NCBI RefSeq assembly: GCF_014650335.1
Contig: NZ_BMUT01000004.1
Span: 186,001 to 250,000 of the forward strand
Length of the DNA stretch: 64,000 nt
DNA from: Streptomyces hiroshimensis
GTDB lineage: Bacteria > Actinomycetota > Actinomycetes > Streptomycetales > Streptomycetaceae
Direction of reading: 5' to 3'
Below are positions 41,272 through 49,816 of this stretch, one piece after another (the stretch's first letter is position 1; every line of letters starts with the position of its first letter). The notes beneath the pieces were generated by a model. The model was not told the DNA's origin and did no database searches. It worked only from the letters and a program-made list of their open reading frames with translations. Made by a program: the position numbers and the translations under genes.

Positions 41272-42003
41272 CTACCGGGAACCGGAACCGGTGCCGGGAC
41301 CGGCTTCGACATCGGATCCGGAGGCGGAACCGGGGTCGGCTGCGGAACCGGGGCCGGACGACGCGGAGCAGTGCTTGTGACGGCGCAGGTCCTCCAGCGT
41401 GGCGGCGGATCCCGGGAGTTCGGACCTGGCCGGGGCCATCAGGCCGTCGAGGAACAGCTGCAGATGCCGGTGGACGAACTGATCGAAGGTCGCGCAGCCC
41501 TTGCCCGGCAGCGGCCGGGTCAACTGCGTGATGGCGACGATGAGATCGCCGAGGCCGATGTCGTCGCGCAGCTGACCGGATGCCCGGGCGTCGGCCATGA
41601 TCCGCTCGACCTGCTCGTCGAGGCGGTCACGCGCCGCCACCAGCTCGGGGTGGCCGGGGTCGATGCCCTCTTCCAGCAACGTGCAGAGGGCGCCGATCCG
41701 TTCGTCCGCGGCGTCATGGACGAACCGCCTCAGCGATCGGAAAGCATCGGGCTCCTCGGCTCGTGCCGCCTCGGCGCGGTCCGCAAGGCGGGCCATGACC
41801 GAGAGGGTGACGTGATGGATCAGCTCGCGGCGGTCCGCGAAGTGCCGGTACAGCGTGGCATTGCCGACCCCGGCCCGTCGAGCGATTTCATCGAGGGAGC
41901 TCTCCGCCCCGTACTCGACCAGCGCCTCCCGCGCGGCGGAGACGATCCGCTCGCGGTTGCGCAGGGCATCGGCGCGCAGGCGCGGCGGGTGGGCGATGAC
42001 CAC
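41272..42003 (-). CDS. TetR-family regulator with a low-complexity C-terminal tail
   Basis: The 243-aa protein starts at GTG 42003 behind GAAGGAG. The HTH is at about residues 16-62 (S-S-L-D-E-I-A-R-R-A-G-V-G-N-A-T-L-Y-R-H-F). The helical ligand domain follows to about 200. The last 30 residues are Gly/Ser/Asp-rich, unusual for TetR, and encoded by short GGA-type repeats. It precedes a DHA2 exporter and has a large nested palindrome upstream. Confidence 0.92.
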   Translation of the reverse strand: MVIAHPPRLRADALRNRERIVSAAREALVEYGAESSLDEIARRAGVGNATLYRHFADRRELIHHVTLSVMARLADRAEAARAEEPDAFRSLRRFVHDAADERIGALCTLLEEGIDPGHPELVAARDRLDEQVERIMADARASGQLRDDIGLGDLIVAITQLTRPLPGKGCATFDQFVHRHLQLFLDGLMAPARSELPGSAATLEDLRRHKHCSASSGPGSAADPGSASGSDVEAGPGTGSGSR

Positions 42004-42036
42004 GGCCTTGCTCCTTCGGGATGGGGGTCTGCAACC

Positions 42037-42090
42037 GGGGACTGGTTCCCCGTTTTCCTCGGACGAGGGGTAAACGGGGAGAAGGTCCCC
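42037..42090. promoter_or_regulatory. 54-bp nested palindrome upstream of the TetR gene
   Basis: Three concentric inverted repeats share one centre: GGGGAC/GTCCCC (42037-42042, 42085-42090), TCCCCGTTT/AAACGGGGA (42047-42055, 42072-42080) and CCTCG/CGAGG (42057-42061, 42064-42068). It lies 34 nt upstream of the TetR GTG. It could be a double operator for TetR dimers or a cruciform/mRNA structure. Confidence 0.7.
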
Positions 42091-42133
42091 GGATATTTCC
42101 CGGGCGGAGCGTGACGCGCATCACGCTTGTACG

Positions 42134-42205
42134 CATCGCACCGCGTATGGGCATCACGCCGCCTATGGGCACCACGCCACCTATAGGCATCTCGCCGCCT
42201 ATGGG
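42134..42205. repeat. 18-nt tandem repeat (4 copies)
   Basis: Units with consensus CATCACGCCGCCTATGGG run 42134-42151, 42152-42169, 42170-42187 and 42188-42205. They sit between the TetR palindrome and the protease gene and do not belong to a convincing ORF. Confidence 0.85.
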
Positions 42206-42279
42206 CCTGTGTGACGCGCATGCCCCATCTGCCGCAGTCCGGGGAGCGCGCCGGGGGACGGCGGCGGAAAGTGATCATC

Positions 42280-43572
42280 ATGAAGATCCTGGCCGTCGTG
42301 GTCATGGCGGCCACCACGCTCGCCATGACCTCACCGGTGCCCGCCGGGCGCACCGGGCCCGACGCCGAGACCGGGGCGGGCGGGCCGCCCGCCGCCGCGG
42401 ACACCGGGGGGCGGCCCCCCTCCGGCCCGTGCGCGCTGCCCGGCGCCACCGACAACGTCTCCGAGACCGCGCACACGCCGCCCGGATACGCCCGCTCCAG
42501 CGGCACCGTCCGCGCCGTCACCTTCCTGGTCGACTTCCCGGACTCCCCCGCCACGACCACCCCGCAGGCGCGCTACGCCGAGTTCTTCCCGGCCGTCGCG
42601 GACTACTACCGGGCCGGCTCCTACGGGCGGCTCGACTACCGCTCGACGCCGGTGCTGCGCTGGATCCGGATGTCCCGCCCGTACGCCGCCTACGGGATCG
42701 AGCGCGGCACGCCCTTCGACGCGAGCAGCGACGACGGCTACCACGCGATCGCGGCGGAGATCCTGGACGCGGTGGACGACACCGTCGACTTCCGGCGCTA
42801 CGACCTGATCAACGTGCTGGTGACGCCGGGCGCGGGCCCGCCGGCCACCGAGGACGTGCGGTCGGTGACGTTCGCCGGCTCCCCCACCGGGCTGACCACG
42901 GCCGACGGCACCCCCTTCAAGAACGTCTCGTTCATCTGGAGCCGGCAGACGGGCGACAGCCCCTTCCGCGTCCTCAACCACGAGAACGCCCACAGCTTCG
43001 GCCTGCCCGACCTCTACTACACGGGCCGCGGCGCCGCCCTGCTGAAGACGCCCGTGGGCCACTGGGACCCGATGGACGAGGACTGGGGCCCGTCCAACGA
43101 CTTCCTCGCCTGGCACAAGTGGAAGCTGGGCTGGCTCGCCCCCGCCCAGGTGCGCTGCCTCGACGGGCCGGGCATCCGCTCGTTCGCCCTGACCCCCACG
43201 TCGGTCCCGGGCGGCCTCAAGCTCGCCGTCGTCCCCGTCTCCCGGCACACCGTGATCACCCTGGAGGCTCGGACGCCCGGGCCGCTGGACCACGCGGTGT
43301 GCCGCCCCGGCGTCCTGGTCACCGCGATCACGACCACCATGTACACCGGCTCCGGCCCCGTGCGCACGGCGGACGCCACACCCGCCAGCAAGGGCTGCTA
43401 CACCACCGACCTGAACGTGAACGCGGCACTGAGCGACGCCCCGTACACCGCCGGGCAGCGCTACACCGGGCCCGGCGTCTTTGTCGACGTGCTCGGCGAG
43501 GACGACGAGGGCGACTGGCGGGTGCGCGTACGGACCGTCAGGCCGCGCGCCAGTGACGGCGGCCGAGACTGA
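42280..43572 (+). CDS. Secreted M6-like zinc metalloprotease
   Basis: The 430-aa protein starts at ATG 42280, eight nt after GGAAAG. The signal peptide covers about residues 1-22, followed by a Gly/Pro-rich propeptide-like stretch to 50. The M6-family marker F-L-V-D-F-P-D (82-88) precedes the active site H-E-N-A-H (234-238) in L-N-H-E-N-A-H-S-F-G-L-P-D. W-D-P-M-D-E-D-W-G is the downstream region with a Met. Family members (immune-inhibitor-A-like) are extracellular proteases. Cysteines at about 51, 290, 345 and 375 may form disulfides. Confidence 0.85.
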   Translation: MKILAVVVMAATTLAMTSPVPAGRTGPDAETGAGGPPAAADTGGRPPSGPCALPGATDNVSETAHTPPGYARSSGTVRAVTFLVDFPDSPATTTPQARYAEFFPAVADYYRAGSYGRLDYRSTPVLRWIRMSRPYAAYGIERGTPFDASSDDGYHAIAAEILDAVDDTVDFRRYDLINVLVTPGAGPPATEDVRSVTFAGSPTGLTTADGTPFKNVSFIWSRQTGDSPFRVLNHENAHSFGLPDLYYTGRGAALLKTPVGHWDPMDEDWGPSNDFLAWHKWKLGWLAPAQVRCLDGPGIRSFALTPTSVPGGLKLAVVPVSRHTVITLEARTPGPLDHAVCRPGVLVTAITTTMYTGSGPVRTADATPASKGCYTTDLNVNAALSDAPYTAGQRYTGPGVFVDVLGEDDEGDWRVRVRTVRPRASDGGRD

Positions 43573-44170
43573 TCAGCCGCAGCTGCCGCCGGGCGGTGTC
43601 GGCGATGGCCTGCCCCTCCTCCGGGGACGCCTCCAGGAACGCCGACGCGGTCATCACCAGGTGGTCGACGTAGAGCCCGGCGAGCATCCGTACGTCCTCG
43701 GCGCTCCACCCCTGCGAGACCTCCTGCGCGGCGAGCGCGGCGGCCACCTCTTCCCCGAACCGCGCCAGCTCCGCCGCGATGGCCTCCCGCACCGCCCGCA
43801 CCCCGCCGTGCCGCTCGCGGGCGATGAACCGCACGTGCGCCGGATGCCGCCGTACGTGATCCGCCACGGCCTCGACGCTGCGGTCGATGACCTCCTCGGC
43901 CTCCTGCTGCTCCGCCAGCACGGCCCGGATCATCACGTGCAGACTGCCGAGCGACTCCTCGACCAGCGCGACGCCGAGCTCCGCCATGTCCCGGAAGTGC
44001 CGGTAGAACGCGGCGGGCGCGACCCCCACGACCCGGGTGACCTCCCGCAGCCCCAGGCTGCTCAGGCTCTGCTCCTCCAGCAGCCGCAGCGCGGCGTCGA
44101 GGAGGGCCTGACGGGTCTTCAGCTTCTGGGCCTGGCGGACCCCGAGGGTGGCGTGGGTGCTGCTGCTCAT
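43538..44170 (-). CDS. TetR-family regulator
   Basis: The 210-aa protein starts at ATG 44170. The HTH is at about residues 18-60 (L-G-L-R-E-V-T-R-V-V-G-V-A-P-A-A-F-Y-R-H-F). Its 3' end overlaps the convergent protease gene by 35 bp. It is divergent from two small membrane-protein genes and a dyad at 44227-44254, so it is likely to control them and itself. It resembles FabR/DesT-like TetR proteins of lipid metabolism in layout, but I cannot confirm the link. Confidence 0.92.
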   Translation of the reverse strand: MSSSTHATLGVRQAQKLKTRQALLDAALRLLEEQSLSSLGLREVTRVVGVAPAAFYRHFRDMAELGVALVEESLGSLHVMIRAVLAEQQEAEEVIDRSVEAVADHVRRHPAHVRFIARERHGGVRAVREAIAAELARFGEEVAAALAAQEVSQGWSAEDVRMLAGLYVDHLVMTASAFLEASPEEGQAIADTARRQLRLISLGRRHWRAA

Positions 44171-44226
44171 GGATTCAGTAAACAACTGTTTGCCACGGGG
44201 CGCCAGGAGCGCTACGCTGGATTTCA

Positions 44227-44254
44227 GTGAACAACTGTCATTCCAACTGTTCAC
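44227..44254. promoter_or_regulatory. Candidate TetR operator with repeated half-sites
   Basis: GTGAACA-N14-TGTTCAC is a 7-bp dyad 18 nt upstream of the small membrane-protein start. A related AAACAACTGTTT sequence at 44180-44191 lies by the TetR start. Both share the AACAACTG/CAACTGTT core. Confidence 0.6.
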
Positions 44255-44271
44255 CCAAAGAAGGGAAGGAC

Positions 44272-44421
44272 ATGATCTTCCTCGTGGCGGCCGTGCTCCT
44301 GCTGGGAGTCCTCGTGGGCGCCGCCGCCCATCTCGCACTCCCCGTGGTCATCCCGGCGGCGGCGGCGATCGCACTGTGGCTGCTGGTCTTCGCGATCCGC
44401 GAGCGCAGGAGGGAGCACTGA
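44272..44421 (+). CDS. Small two-helix membrane protein (49 aa)
   Basis: The peptide starts at ATG 44272 behind AAGGGAAGGA. It consists of two hydrophobic helices (about 2-19 and 23-41) with a basic end R-E-R-R-R-E-H. It is 1 nt from the next gene and divergent from a TetR gene, which supports it being real despite its size. No family assigned. Confidence 0.7.
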   Translation: MIFLVAAVLLLGVLVGAAAHLALPVVIPAAAAIALWLLVFAIRERRREH

Positions 44422-44422
44422 G

Positions 44423-44755
44423 ATGCCGACGACGACGCTGACGAAGAACACGGCAAGGCGGTCCGCGGCCCCGGAGGCGAAGGCGAAGGCGAAGGCGCCA
44501 CAGGCGAAGTCACCCCGCCGCCGGGAGGCCGACGGCATGGCGGTCGCCTCCTTCGTCCTCGGCCTGATGGGCCTCCTGGTCTTCAACCTCGTCCTGGGCC
44601 CCCTGGCCCTGGGCCTGGCCGGCCTCGCCCTGATCCGCGGCACGGACCGCCGCGGCCGCGCCGCCCTGGGCCTCGCCCTGGGCACCGCCGACCTGATCGT
44701 CCTGGCGGCCCTGGCCACCACGGACCACACCCTGTCCTGGAGCTTCGGCCCCTGA
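44423..44755 (+). CDS. DUF4190-like small membrane protein
   Basis: The 110-aa protein has a basic Ala/Lys-rich cytoplasmic N-terminus (1-36). A DUF4190-like two-helix unit follows: M-A-V-A-S-F-V-L-G-L-M-G-L-L, then L-G-P-L-A-L-G-L-A-G-L-A. A third hydrophobic segment (L-G-L-A-L-G-T-A-D-L-I-V-L) follows the charged loop. The repeated Gly-x3-Gly pattern is typical of the family. It is the second gene of the TetR-controlled pair. Confidence 0.75.
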   Translation: MPTTTLTKNTARRSAAPEAKAKAKAPQAKSPRRREADGMAVASFVLGLMGLLVFNLVLGPLALGLAGLALIRGTDRRGRAALGLALGTADLIVLAALATTDHTLSWSFGP

Positions 44756-44794
44756 CCTCCGCCCGCCGCCACCCGCTACACTGGCGGCTACCTT

Positions 44795-44867
44795 GCCTCC
44801 GTAGCTCAGGGGATAGAGCACTGCTCTCCTAAAGCAGGTGTCGGCAGTTCGAATCTGCCCGGGGGCA
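44795..44867 (+). tRNA. tRNA-Arg (anticodon CCU)
   Basis: The cloverleaf is complete: acceptor GCCTCCG/CGGGGGC, D-arm GCTC/GAGC, anticodon stem CTGCT/AGCAG with loop CTCCTAA, and T-arm GGCAG/CTGCC. The anticodon CCT reads AGG (Arg). The discriminator is A; CCA is not encoded. Confidence 0.95.
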
Positions 44868-44876
44868 CGTCGCATC

Positions 44877-44905
44877 GGCCCCGGACTAATCGTCCGGGGC
44901 CTTTT
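44877..44905 (+). terminator. tRNA-Arg terminator
   Basis: A 10-bp GC stem (44877-44886 / 44892-44901) with a TAATC loop is followed by TTTT, 9 nt after the tRNA. Confidence 0.85.
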
Positions 44906-44915
44906 GCGTGGGCGG

Positions 44916-45908
<993 letters not shown>

Positions 45909-45939
45909 GAAGTGCTCCTTCAGTGTCCTTCACGGTCCT

Positions 45940-47352
45940 TCAGTGGGATGGGGCTCCTGTGCGGGAGCCCACGACGGCCTTGTTCCGCATGAGGAAGTCG
46001 CCGAGGTAGCCCTCGTGCGGGAGGTTGCCGTCGCTGTGCACGGTCGGCGCGTCGACGTGGACGTTCGTGATGCTCGGCTCGTGCAGCAGGGCGTCGATGA
46101 GGTCCGCGTCGTCGGTCATCGCGTTGACGACCAGCGAGTTGCGCAGCGGGGCGACGCCGTCGGCCTTCGTCCAGGGCGCGACCCAGACGCAGGGGAACGG
46201 CAGCTCCGTGGCCAGGAGGCCGTCATGGGGATCGTCGACGGTGAACACCGCGGGGCCGAGCACGACGCCCCCGTCCGGATGCGGTACCGCCACCTCGTCG
46301 AGGGGGATCACGGCGTGCGCACGGGACGCACTGCGCCGCAGATGCCCGATCAGCGCCTCGGCCGCCTGCTCGGTGACGCGCGGCCCGAGGTGCTGCGCTG
46401 TGGTCTGCCGCTCCCCGGCCCGTTCGCGGAGCACGCCCGCGAGATCGGCGGCGAAGCGGGCGTGGTCACCCTCGACGAGCACCGCGGTGGTGTTCACACA
46501 GGCCGCACCGGACAGGGCGGAGACGGACTCCGCGATGCCGCCGAGCGAGGAGGCGCCGGAGTAACCGCTCCCCACCAGCGTCTTGGTACGTCCCGGGCCG
46601 CCGACCTTGACCGTCGGCGACGAGCCGTACCGGGACTTGACGTCGTCGCCGCCGTAGACGAGCGCGAGGTCGGCGCGCCCCAGGAGGGCCGGCACTCCCG
46701 CGTGCGTCGTCGGCAGGTACACGGCGTCGGTGTCGCGGAACCCCGCCGCACGGAGCGCCGCGATGACCCGGTAGGCGGTGAAGGGTTCGCGGCGGGAGGG
46801 CCGCACCGCGACGCGGTATCCGAGGGCCAGGGCCTGCAGCCAGCCGTTCTGGATCGTCGGCGCGTTTCCCGAGAGCACGGCGGCCAGCGTCTCGCCGCGC
46901 CGGGTCCACACCCCGCTCCCGGGCCCTTCGACGGCCTCGCGCCACGAGCGCAGCGAACCGTTCGGCCGGGCGCGGTCGGCGCGGTCCGGCGCCTCGGCGA
47001 TGCCCGCGGCGACGGCACGGCTCAGCTGCTCGGTGACCGGCACGTTGTGCCCGCTGACCCGGTTGACGTACGCGCAGTGCTCCTTGAACGAGAGCCCGCC
47101 GATCACGTCGTCCAGGAACCGCTGCGCCGCCTCGGCGAGGCATTTCGCCCGCTCGTGCGCGGGCAGCGGGGCGGCGTCCTTCTGCGCGAGGATGCTCTGC
47201 GAGGTGAGCAGGTCGGGGCTGAGCGAGAGGGAGGCCAGGGGGCTGCCGTCGACGGCGTGAACGATCTCCTGGGCGCGCGTGCTGCGCACCCCGCGGTGCG
47301 TCAGCAGCGGCAGCGCGACGACGTCGCCGGCCTTGTCGTCTGCGGCGGCCAT
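45940..47352 (-). CDS. LuxC-like acyl reductase (aldehyde dehydrogenase fold), GriC/GriD-type
   Basis: The 470-aa protein starts at ATG 47352, sharing one base with the stop of the LuxE-like gene. It has the acyl-CoA-reductase/ALDH fold. The NADP-binding part includes L-S-G-N-A-P-T-I-Q-N-G (about 160-170), and the catalytic Cys285 lies in S-G-A-A-C-V-N-T-T. LuxC-type enzymes take an acyl group from a LuxE-type ligase and reduce it to the aldehyde. The same pair, GriC/GriD, reduces 3-amino-4-hydroxybenzoate in grixazone biosynthesis. The adjacent DAHP synthase suggests an aromatic acid substrate. Confidence 0.8.
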   Translation of the reverse strand: MAAADDKAGDVVALPLLTHRGVRSTRAQEIVHAVDGSPLASLSLSPDLLTSQSILAQKDAAPLPAHERAKCLAEAAQRFLDDVIGGLSFKEHCAYVNRVSGHNVPVTEQLSRAVAAGIAEAPDRADRARPNGSLRSWREAVEGPGSGVWTRRGETLAAVLSGNAPTIQNGWLQALALGYRVAVRPSRREPFTAYRVIAALRAAGFRDTDAVYLPTTHAGVPALLGRADLALVYGGDDVKSRYGSSPTVKVGGPGRTKTLVGSGYSGASSLGGIAESVSALSGAACVNTTAVLVEGDHARFAADLAGVLRERAGERQTTAQHLGPRVTEQAAEALIGHLRRSASRAHAVIPLDEVAVPHPDGGVVLGPAVFTVDDPHDGLLATELPFPCVWVAPWTKADGVAPLRNSLVVNAMTDDADLIDALLHEPSITNVHVDAPTVHSDGNLPHEGYLGDFLMRNKAVVGSRTGAPSH

Positions 47353-48431
47353 CAGTACACCCCCTGGATCACGGGCTCCCCGTCGAACGCGGCGAGCGGC
47401 TCGGGCGATTGCAGGGCGTCGCCGACGCTCCCTTCAGCAGCGGGCACGCGGATCGCCGAGTCCCGTTCGAGGTTGTTCGGGATGAACATTCCGCTGCTCA
47501 CGTGCGTCATCCGGACCTGGCCGCGCTCGCCGTACGCCACGGGCTCCCCGGTCTCGGGGTCGAGGACGGTGAAGACGACGAACGGCGAGTAGCCCTCGTA
47601 GACGGCGGAGAGCGGCGGTGCGGTGGGGGTGCGCAGCTTGGCGGTGGTCAGCACCATGGTGCTGCCGTAGATGTTCTGGATCACGGTGCCCGGCAGCGCG
47701 TCGGCGATGAGTTCGCAGGTGTCGTCGTCGAGGTGCGCCCCGGCCAGGGCCAGGTACTTGAGGTTCCGGCGCAGCGGCTCCGTCAGCCCCTCGTGCAGCA
47801 GCAGTTCCGAGAGGATCGGCGGCGTGGTCGTCAGGGCGGCGATGTTCTGCGTACGGATGATGTGGCCGAGCTGGTCGACCAGATGCGCGACGTAGGTGCC
47901 GGGGCTCTCGCCGGAGGCGATCAGCTTCTTCACCCAGCGCGGGTCGAGGTCGACCGTGTGGAGGACGGACCCCAGGGCCTTCGCCTGCAGCCGCGTCGTG
48001 TTGCCGAAGGCGTGCGGGCCGGCGGGCATGGCCACCAGCCAGGGCTCGCCGGCGGGGAAGCCGGCCTCCTTGAGCTCGGCCGTCTTCCAGGCGAGGGCGC
48101 GCTGCACCCAGCGGTCGGTGTAGACGAGGCGCTTGGGAGAGCCGGTGGTGCCGCCGGTCTCGAAGACGGAGGGGGCGGGCTCGTGCGCCAGCCCCTTCGG
48201 TATCAGATCCGCGACGGGCCGGTCCCGCAAGTGCCCGGCGATGTCCGGGAACTTCCCGAGGTCCGCGAACGAGCGGATGTCGGTGAGCGGGTCGAAGCCG
48301 AGCTGCCCGGCGAGGTCCAGCCACAGCCGGGAGCCGGTCTCCTCGGAGAAGTGCCAGCGCAGCGCTGCCTGCAGGTACTCCTCGGGGTCGATGGTCGCGG
48401 CGTTTTCGAGGTCGAGGAGGGAACGCACCAT
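47352..48431 (-). CDS. LuxE-like acyl-adenylating ligase, GriC/GriD-type
   Basis: The 359-aa protein starts at ATG 48431 behind AAGGA. The adenylate-forming P-loop is E-T-G-G-T-T-G-S-P-K (91-100), and Q-N-I-Y-G-S-T-M and G-Q-V-R-M-T-H follow as in LuxE/PaaK-type ligases. It would activate a carboxylic acid for the LuxC-like reductase. A GTG at 48545, overlapping the DAHP synthase stop (GTGA), would extend it by 38 residues including S-P-H-x-x repeats; every other junction in this operon is coupled in this way, so that start is a real option. Confidence 0.8.
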   Translation of the reverse strand: MVRSLLDLENAATIDPEEYLQAALRWHFSEETGSRLWLDLAGQLGFDPLTDIRSFADLGKFPDIAGHLRDRPVADLIPKGLAHEPAPSVFETGGTTGSPKRLVYTDRWVQRALAWKTAELKEAGFPAGEPWLVAMPAGPHAFGNTTRLQAKALGSVLHTVDLDPRWVKKLIASGESPGTYVAHLVDQLGHIIRTQNIAALTTTPPILSELLLHEGLTEPLRRNLKYLALAGAHLDDDTCELIADALPGTVIQNIYGSTMVLTTAKLRTPTAPPLSAVYEGYSPFVVFTVLDPETGEPVAYGERGQVRMTHVSSGMFIPNNLERDSAIRVPAAEGSVGDALQSPEPLAAFDGEPVIQGVY

Positions 48432-48444
48432 GGGGTGTCCTTTC

Positions 48445-48504
48445 GGGGATTGCCTGTGCGGGGACGGCTCGTGCGGGGATCGCTCGTGTGGGGATTGCCC
48501 GGGT
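48445..48504. repeat. 15-nt tandem repeat (4 copies) before the LuxE-like gene
   Basis: Units GGGGAT/C-N-... of 15 nt run 48445-48459, 48460-48474, 48475-48489 and 48490-48504. On the coding strand they would encode S-P-H-x-x pentapeptides in the LuxE frame if the upstream GTG is used. Confidence 0.85.
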
Positions 48505-48541
48505 GAGGCGATGTGCGGGGCGATGTGCGGTCGCGCCGCGG

Positions 48542-49816
48542 TCACACGAACCAGTGGCTCAGGACCCGTGCCGTCTGCTCGGGGTTGAGCCGGGGGTCCA
48601 GGAGCGTCCGGTAGCGGGCCGGGTCGCCGGGCTCGCGGCCGTTCTCCGCGCACTCGTACACGTCCTCCGGCGTCGCCTCCAGATGGAGACCGGCGGGGTG
48701 CCGGCCGGCGTCGCCGACGATGGTCTGGAACTGCTCCAGTTCGGCGATGACGTCCTCGACGTGGCGCGTCTTGAATCCGGTCGCCGCCTGGACGGTGTTG
48801 CCGTGCATCGGGTCGCTGATCCAGCTCACGTGCTCGACGCGCCGGTGCACGGCCTGCAGGATCGGGGCCAGCCGCCCGGCGTTCTTGCGGCCCATACGGG
48901 CGATGAAGGTGAGCTTGCCGGGCTCGTCGCCGGGGTTCAGCCTGGCCGCGAGCTCCGCCGCGTCGTCCGGCGAGGTGCCCGGACCGATCTTCACGCTGAC
49001 GGGGTTGCTCAGCGTGGCCGCGACGGCGACGTGCGCACCGTCGAGCTGGCCCGTACGCAGTCCGATCCACGGCCAGTGGGTGGTCGCGAGGTGATTGCCG
49101 GTGAGCCCGTTGCCGGTGAGGTGGTCGCCGGTGAGGTGGTCGCCCGGCTCGCCGTGGCGCAGGAACTGCAACTCGTAGTCCAGGAGCAGCATTTCGTGGC
49201 TCGTCCAGATCGGATCGAGGTGCGCGGTCGACCGGTGGTAGTCGGCGATCGTCGCGTACGCCGTCTGTGCGGCGGCGTGTGCCTGCACGATGCGCGACGG
49301 CGACGGACGGCGCGCCTGGAGGATCGGGCGGGGGGAGTTGACGATCGGGCCGCGGAAGCTGGGCAGGGTCGTCCCGTCCACGACCTCGTGGTCCTGCGAA
49401 CGCGGTTTGGCGTACTGACCGGCGAGGCGCCCGACGCCGATGACGTGCCGGCCGGTGCGGGCACGCAGGTGCGACCGGAAGTGCGTCAGGAAGGTGATCT
49501 TGTCGCAGGTGGCGGAGCGCACGTCGGTGTCGATGTCCTCGACGCAGTCCCCGAGCTGCAGGACCAGGCCGCCGCCGGTCTCCAGGTTGGCCAGCTCGCG
49601 CTTGAGCTCGTGCACCGAGGCGCGGGTCACGAGATCCTGCTGCGGCAGCGCGTGCAGCACCGCGTCGAGGGCTTCCCGGTCGGGCCATGCGGGCTGCTGG
49701 TGCGCGGGGAGTTCACGGAAACGGCGCCAGTCCGGCGCGGTGAGGGCGTTCGGCGCGGACGTGGTGTGGGACATGGTGTGGGACGTGGTGTGTGCCTGTG
49801 CCGTCATGTCGGTCAT
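48542..49816 (-). CDS. Class II 3-deoxy-D-arabino-heptulosonate-7-phosphate synthase
   Basis: The 424-aa protein starts at ATG 49816, overlapping the preceding stop by 4 nt. All class II catalytic and metal positions known from M. tuberculosis AroG can be matched: Cys91 (G-D-C), Arg130 (G-R-L-A-G-Q-Y-A-K-P-R-S), Glu208 (T-S-H-E), Lys276, Arg307, His338 (D-P-M-H-G-N-T), Glu380 and Asp408 (D-P-R-L-N). It starts the shikimate pathway from erythrose-4-P and PEP. It is shorter than primary AroG and lacks the regulatory N-terminal extension, which fits a pathway-specific enzyme free of feedback control. A repeat (G-D-H-L-T-G-D-H-L-T, about 225-242) is inserted before T-H-W-P-W. Confidence 0.93.
   Translation of the reverse strand: MTDMTAQAHTTSHTMSHTTSAPNALTAPDWRRFRELPAHQQPAWPDREALDAVLHALPQQDLVTRASVHELKRELANLETGGGLVLQLGDCVEDIDTDVRSATCDKITFLTHFRSHLRARTGRHVIGVGRLAGQYAKPRSQDHEVVDGTTLPSFRGPIVNSPRPILQARRPSPSRIVQAHAAAQTAYATIADYHRSTAHLDPIWTSHEMLLLDYELQFLRHGEPGDHLTGDHLTGNGLTGNHLATTHWPWIGLRTGQLDGAHVAVAATLSNPVSVKIGPGTSPDDAAELAARLNPGDEPGKLTFIARMGRKNAGRLAPILQAVHRRVEHVSWISDPMHGNTVQAATGFKTRHVEDVIAELEQFQTIVGDAGRHPAGLHLEATPEDVYECAENGREPGDPARYRTLLDPRLNPEQTARVLSHWFV
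49098..49142. repeat. 15-nt tandem repeat inside the DAHP synthase gene
   Basis: Three 15-nt units (CCGGTGAGGTGGTCG, two perfect and one degenerate) encode the G-D-H-L-T-type insert. The insert lies just before T-H-W-P-W, a surface loop in other class II enzymes. Confidence 0.8.
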
